Position numbers and translations under genes: made by a program. Shown here in pieces: positions 59,061 to 64,000 of a DNA stretch of 64,000 nt. The stretch is taken from the NCBI GenBank assembly GCA_963693085.1, contig OY856410.1, positions 884,577,335 to 884,641,334 on the forward strand, given 5' to 3'. The notes below the pieces were generated by a model. The model saw only the letters and a list, made by a program, of their open reading frames with translations. It made no database searches and was not told the origin of the DNA. This stretch comes from Alisma plantago-aquatica. Taxonomy: Eukaryota > Streptophyta > Magnoliopsida > Alismatales > Alismataceae. Positions within the stretch are counted from its first letter, which is position 1. Each line of letters begins with the position of its first letter.

Positions 59061-60137
59061 TTCTATGATGAATTAAGGGTCTGAATACCCATGTTCTATA
59101 ATCATGATGATGAATTTGTTAAGAAATGGAAAGGTACTTGATGAGATGAGGGATTAAGATCCCAATACTTTGTTAGAAGAGTATGGAAACAGGCCATGAC
59201 TCCACAAAACAATGCCAGACATTAGCTGTGTGTTCTAAGCCTGAAGAGAGTATATGCCGTCACTATAACTCTATAATGAAGATGTCAATATACTCTGGTA
59301 AGTTAATTGTAGTTTGACACATGATGTGTAAAATATAATAAGTTGTGTAGAGTATTGCATAAAGTTGAAATACGGGAAATATAAGTTGATATTATCCTTC
59401 TTTGTGCCACGGATAAATGTTATACATGATAAATGTTATACATGATCTTCACAATACCTTATTGGATAAGTGACATGATGCTTTATCAGGTTACAGCTGC
59501 AATGCTTTAAATAAGAATAATGTTCTAATCTGTTAAATAATGAATTAACTGTTGTCAAGCAATTATGATTCCTCTGTTCAGATTTATCTTATTAATCTGT
59601 AATAATAATGTTTCTGGTGGAGAGTTATATCTCTCCCTGGGGAAATTTACAATTGTCTCACCCCCGTGGCAACCACATTTTTAGGTGGATGCAGACGAGG
59701 AGGAAGTAATCCTTCAGTAGGTGAAGGACGACAATAGCAGAAGTAGGGACAATAGTGAATTCTCAGGTGGAGACACTGGCTGATATGTCTTGTATAGATG
59801 ACATAGAGTCCTATGTTTCGTCTATGTACTCTCAGGTCCTCAGAGTAGTAGTTAGTGCTTTTGAGATTTTGGCTTTCTGCCTCGTGATCTTACACTACAT
59901 GTGTTTAGTTTAACAAAGAAGTTGATGCATGTAATTCTTAGAAAGAGATGATATAGGACATGTACTTGTGAATCAGTATTTAATTAAATCACTCCAGTTC
60001 TTTATGAAAGAGTTTTCCTATGCGTGGATCTCTTTGTAAAATGGTTTTAATTTTTAGTGATTTTCAGTAATCTGCTGCTTAGTGATCGCTTCCGCTTAGT
60101 TAATAACGTTTTATTCGGACGATGCATCACTATTTAG

Positions 60138-60149
60138 TGGTATCAGAGC
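60138..60149 (+). promoter_or_regulatory. Element E primer-binding site (tRNA-Met initiator)
   Basis: TGGTATCAGAGC followed by tctaggttcgttgag, the same as in element B. Confidence 0.93.
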
Positions 60150-60265
60150 TCTAGGTTCGTTGAGTCTACAAAGACATAGGACTAAGGTGTTGAGTATGTG
60201 TTAGTGTTCTCTAGTATACCCTATAGTGGCTTTTGCTTATGCAGAATAAAGGGTAAAGTTTATAA

Positions 60266-60433
60266 ATGACTGGGGAACATGAGGAACACATTGCTAAGGG
60301 CAATGATGTTGCACCAGGAGAGGGTGTAAGGGATCAGGCAAGAGAAGAACAAGTACCTGAGAATTCCCATCTTGACCTGATCAGGACAGAGAATCCTATG
60401 TTTATGCTCTTGAAGGGCAGGTTAGGGCAATAG
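60266..60433 (+). pseudogene. Element E gag stub (55 codons)
   Basis: ATG at 60266 opens a frame that begins MTGEHEEHIAKGND and matches the N-terminal part of B's gag codon for codon, including DQAREEQVPE. It ends at TAG 60431-60433, long before the capsid domain. The leader before it is also conserved. This is the only gag start codon kept in the window. Confidence 0.8.
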
Positions 60434-61270
60434 TAATGCATATAGAAGACTGGATACTAGCATTACAACCTAGGTTACCAGTCTTTAATGTGGAAAATTA
60501 GGGCGTTGAAAGGGTTCCTGAATGACATAGTCATGTTGGAATAGTAAAAATGTGAGAAAGATTAATATATGGCAAGAAAGTAGACTCTGCCATAAGTTTA
60601 GACAGATAGTATATATGTGATGGTAGTGCCCAAGAAGGGGCAATAAGCTGAGATTTAAGGTAAGATCTCTATAAGTTTAGAGACATTTTCCTAGTTGTTC
60701 TGAAAAGCCAAAGTTTTTGGTGCCACCAGTGCAATAAATGCCTAATGCACCAGGGCAATAGCCCTGAGTAAAGGCAAAAGCAACAACAAGCCACTACAAG
60801 GATCTATGCAATGAAGCAATATGATGCAATAGTTAAACCTCGGGTTGTGACAGGTCAGATGAAATATATTCATTCTAATATTTAATTTCCTGATTCTATG
60901 TGTTAAAAATAAGAAAGTAGTTGTTTTTTAACTCTCTCTGACTAGTCCTATAAGGACACAAGAGAGATGATAACTTACATTTTACTCAGTATTCTTTAAA
61001 ATGCTTTATAATCTCTCTTATCTGTGTGTTAAAAGATGAGATATAGAAGTGATGCCTGAAGAAAATTCAAGAATGAAAAATCATGTGTGTATAATGATAT
61101 GAAAAGTGAGGAACATGATAGTAAATGAAGTGCATACTACCTAATCTCAATACTTGTATACCCTGGCCAGGTATATGATTATTAGAGATGGGGCAAGTAT
61201 GAAACTCTTAGATTGTTATCTTTCTGATTACTCTAATCAAGTAGTCATTCTGAAACAATCTAGTGAGTAT
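60434..61270 (+). other. Element E internal region before the minisatellite
   Basis: Scattered traces of gag follow the stub. At about 60820-60885 a stretch matches B just upstream of its protease (VKPRVVTGQMKYIHSN against VINPRFVTGQMKLFYSD). After about 60890 similarity to gag-pol ends and AT-rich sequence begins, with no motif I recognise. Confidence 0.6.
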
Positions 61271-62375
61271 AATGAACTTACAAAGGGAAATACTAAGTGA
61301 ACTTTCCTAATTACAAAGGGAAATGCTAAGTGAACTTTCCCAATTACATAGGAAGTGCTAAGTGAACTTTCCTAATTGCAAAGGGAAATTCTAAGTGAAC
61401 TTTCCCAATTACATAGGAAGTGCTAAGTGAACTTTCCTAATTACAAAGGGAAATGATAAGTGAACTTTCCTAATTACAAAGGGAAATGCTAAATGAACTT
61501 TCCCAATTACATAGGAAGTTCTAAGTGAACTTTCCTAATTGCAAAGAGAAATGCTAAGTGAACTTTCCCAATTACATAGGAAGTGCTAAGTGAACTTTCC
61601 TAATTACAAAGGGAAATGCTAAGTGAACTTTCCTAATTACAAAGGGAAATGCTAAGTGAACTTTCCCAATTACATAGGAAGTGCTAAGTGAACTTTCCTA
61701 ATTGCAAAGGGAAATGCTAAGTGAACTTTCCCAATTACATAGGAAGTGCTAAGTGAACTTTCCTAATTACAAAGGGAAATGCTAAGTGAACTTTCCTAAT
61801 TACAAAGGGAAATGCTAAGTGAACTTTCCCAATTACATAGGAAGTGCTAAGTGAACTTTCCTAATTAAAAAGAGAATTTCTAAGTGAACTTTCCCAATTA
61901 CCTAGGAAGTTCTAAGTGAACTTTCCTAATTACAAAGGGAAATGCTAAGTGAACTTTCCCAATTACATAGGGAAATGCTAAGTGAACTTTGCCAATTACA
62001 TAGGAAGTGCTAAGTGAACTTTCCTAATTACAAAGGGAAATGTTAAGTGAACTTTCCCAATTACATAGGAAGTGCTAAGTGAACTTTCCTAATTACATAG
62101 GGAAATGCTAAGTGAACTTTCCCAACTAATGAGGAAGTGCTAAGTGAACTTTCCCAATTACATAGGAATTGCTAAGTGAACTTTCCTAACTACATAGGGA
62201 AATGCTAAGTGAACTTTCCCAACTAATGAGGAAGTGCTAAGTGAACTTTCCCAACTACTGAGGAAGTGCTAAGTGAACTTTCCCAACGAATGAGGAATTG
62301 TAAAGAAAATTTTCTCAATCACATAAAAATTGCTAAGTGAACTTTCCCAAACAAATAAAGGATTGCTGAGTGAAT
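61271..62375. repeat. Minisatellite in element E, about 33 copies of 32-33 bases
   Basis: Every unit has CTAAGTGAACTTTCC. Two main types alternate: one continues TAATTACAAAGGGAAATG (33 bases), the other CAATTACATAGGAAGTG (32 bases). Pairs of the two make a 65-base higher-order unit over much of 61290-62100. Towards the right the units change to CAACTAATGAGGAAGTG and then decay near 62290-62375. It lies inside the element, where pol would be. Confidence 0.95.
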
Positions 62376-63039
62376 TACCTCTGTGTAATATATATGTTTT
62401 CTCCTTTGATAAATAGCCTTGAGTAATGATAGGGGTATGATCCTTTATGTTTCTTCCTTTCATTAACATGGTAATCAAGTAAGTATTATGATGTATGATA
62501 TACATGGATTAGAAATAATTCGTTGATGGATACTTGGAAAAGTATCAGTTGCTTTGGACTTTGGTTCCAAAATAATGATATATGGAACAAGTAATGTCCT
62601 AAATTAAAAGAAATACCCTGTGCATGTATACCCTTGGTGGTAACAACAGAGAAATGAATATGATAAGGATGAGATGTGTTCTCAACACACATGTTGAATA
62701 CCAAAGTAAAGATTTTGGTACTTGAGAAATAATAGATGATTTATGTTGGTTACCTATATTGGTCAACTATGAAATCAATCTAGTTACAAAAAATAATATG
62801 AACATCATATGTTAGGGGTTTATGCTCTGCATAAACATAAACATTGATAAGGTTGAATTAATGGAAGGAACAATTGTAATTGGTGGAAAAGTTTATCAAG
62901 ATAAAAACATTTCCTTAGAATAACCATGTGTGGAAGAACTTTGGGTGGAGTAAAGGTCTATGGTATCTCCATGACATTAATATGTTATGTGGAGACTTGA
63001 TGATATGACAAGTGAATAAAATCTGTCTCTCCTTTTCCT
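62376..63039 (+). other. Element E internal region after the minisatellite
   Basis: AT-rich sequence with no recognisable protein motif or repeat. The minus-strand open frames at 62269-62704 have no known content. Confidence 0.5.
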
Positions 63040-63079
63040 GGGATTTCGGGGACAAAATCCTTGTTAGGGGTTTATAATT
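63040..63079 (+). promoter_or_regulatory. Element E polypurine tract region
   Basis: The runs cggggacaaaat and aggggtttataat precede the LTR start at 63080. They are nearly identical to the tract of element D. Confidence 0.8.
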
Positions 63080-64000
63080 TGTAACATCCCTGACCTGGGT
63101 TATGCTTAAACCCAGATCTTTTTCTTAATAAAGTGGATTATATGCTTACTCTTATCTCTTGAAAAGTAATTAAGGTTCAAGAGGGACTTAAATTTCAATT
63201 TTAGTCCTATTTGAATAATGTTGAAACAATGTTTTGTTAATTTTAGACTAAAGTGCAAATTACCCAAGTTGAGGGGTTAACTTGCAAATTGTACATGATA
63301 AGATGTTTCTCATGTGTTGAAGTAGCATGAGAATGAATATGATGCAGAGGTATGGCTTGTGGTAGCCTGAGTACCAAGAAAGAGCTGATAAAGCAATGTT
63401 TGTGCATTAAAACCTAGTTTTGGTGTAATGTACGATTTACCCAAAACCTAGGGTTCAATATGAAAATTACCACTTCAAAATAGACCCTAATATTTCTTGG
63501 AATAAAGTAGAGCATATAAAATGATAGGGGTGTCTCTTTTGTATCTCTTTGTAGGAGAGAGAATCTTGATATTAAAATAATCAAGATTTAAGCATAATTA
63601 GAACTTTATTTCAATTCAATGCAAAAATAAATATGTTAATTGAGGATCCCTTTAACCAAAAGGTGAGGGATGATTTTGAAAAATTATGGACTACCATGTG
63701 CCTTGAAAAGGCATGAAAATATCCAAAGGAAGTGGATAACTCACTCACATTATTATAAGAAAAAGAAATATCCACTCACTTATGGATATTATTATAATAT
63801 GATTTAAGGTGCTTAGTTTGTTTTCCTTTAAATCGTCGATAATTGAGAGTAATAAGAGGCAAGGAAGATAGCCTCATATCTAAGGAGGAGAAGGGGGAAA
63901 ATGGCAAGGATATGGAGGAGTTATACCCTACTTTCTCTCTCTTGAAATGTATTTGATAAAAATGAATATAAGCTCACTTATCCATAGCTTGAAAGGGGAA
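63080..64000 (+). repeat. Element E 3' LTR, cut by the window end
   Basis: The first 921 bases of the LTR, matching 55056 onward with small differences. The window ends before its donor-like site. Confidence 0.92.

Larger units (their letters stand above)
55056..60129 (+). repeat. Element E 5' LTR (5.07 kb)
   Basis: Starts TGTAACATCCC and ends about GATGCATCA, eight bases before the primer site. Donor-like TAG|GTAAGC at 56060, palindromes at 56450-57070, telobox array at 57400-57860, acceptor-like TACTAATCATGCAG with AG at 58733-58734, donor-like CAG|GTATGAG at 58762, a perfect 9-bp hairpin at 59038-59060, acceptor-like ACATTTTTAG|GTGG with AG at 59683-59684. No gene seen. Confidence 0.92.
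55056..64000 (+). mobile_element. Element E: non-autonomous Tekay-like element, runs off the window
   Basis: 5' LTR 55056-60129, primer site 60138-60149, internal region to 63079, 3' LTR from 63080 onward. The two LTRs are closer to each other (about nine differences in the first 150 bases) than to A or B, so they are one element. The internal region is 2.95 kb. It keeps the leader, a 55-codon gag start and a trace of the gag/protease border, then loses all of protease, RT, RNase H and integrase. In their place is unrelated AT-rich sequence with a minisatellite. The left flank TCTCC (55051-55055) would be the target duplication. The right copy is outside the window. Confidence 0.9.

Noticed and set aside
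1..64000. Any host protein-coding gene
   Set aside because: I looked for non-transposon domains in all listed open frames and between elements and found none. Every frame over about 120 codons is explained by an element or by strand composition.

Overview
The window is plant nuclear DNA made up almost wholly of nested and broken LTR retrotransposons. The evidence is chromovirus-type Ty3/gypsy polyproteins, a Ty1/copia polyprotein, primer-binding sites matching initiator tRNA-Met (TGGTATCAGAGC), and LTRs starting TGTAACATCCC, TGTGACGTCC, TGTTACAACCCC and TGTAAGACCCC. I found no host gene, tRNA or rRNA. A nest this dense suggests a large, repeat-rich plant genome. The sequence does not let me name the species.

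Layout. Element A (+) enters at the left with the end of its pol (1-2084) and a 3' LTR starting at 2123. That LTR is split by element B (+, 3627-28808) and resumes at 28809-31696. B is a Tekay/Del-like chromovirus with very long LTRs (about 5.6 kb without a later insert) and a gag-pol full of stop codons. B's gag is interrupted by element N (-, 10485-19373), a young LTR element with no coding region and a perfect 5-bp target duplication. To the right are a decayed Ty1/copia element G (-, about 31697-35857) and a non-coding chromovirus derivative C (+, 35858-46294) with a truncated 3' LTR. Next come a partial LTR F of the N family (-, 46307-49197), a chromovirus D (-, 49198 to about 54000) that has lost its integrase core, an unplaced promoter-like fragment (about 54010-55055), and element E (+, 55056 to past the window end). 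E keeps LTRs and a gag stub, but pol is replaced by other sequence including a 1.1-kb minisatellite.

Order of events from nesting and LTR divergence: A, then B, then N. B's two LTRs differ by several percent by eye. N's differ by about eight bases in the first 450. No element here can encode a full set of working proteins. N, C and E would have needed proteins from elsewhere.

The most interesting structure is inside the long LTRs. Several families share matching splice-donor and splice-acceptor consensus sites, including a possible 27-nt micro-exon, as if the leader were spliced. The N/F family carries a row of hairpins whose loop is constant while the stems change and stay paired. The A/B/E LTRs carry many short palindromes built on AAACGG/CCGTTT, and tandem arrays of the plant telobox AAACCCTAA.
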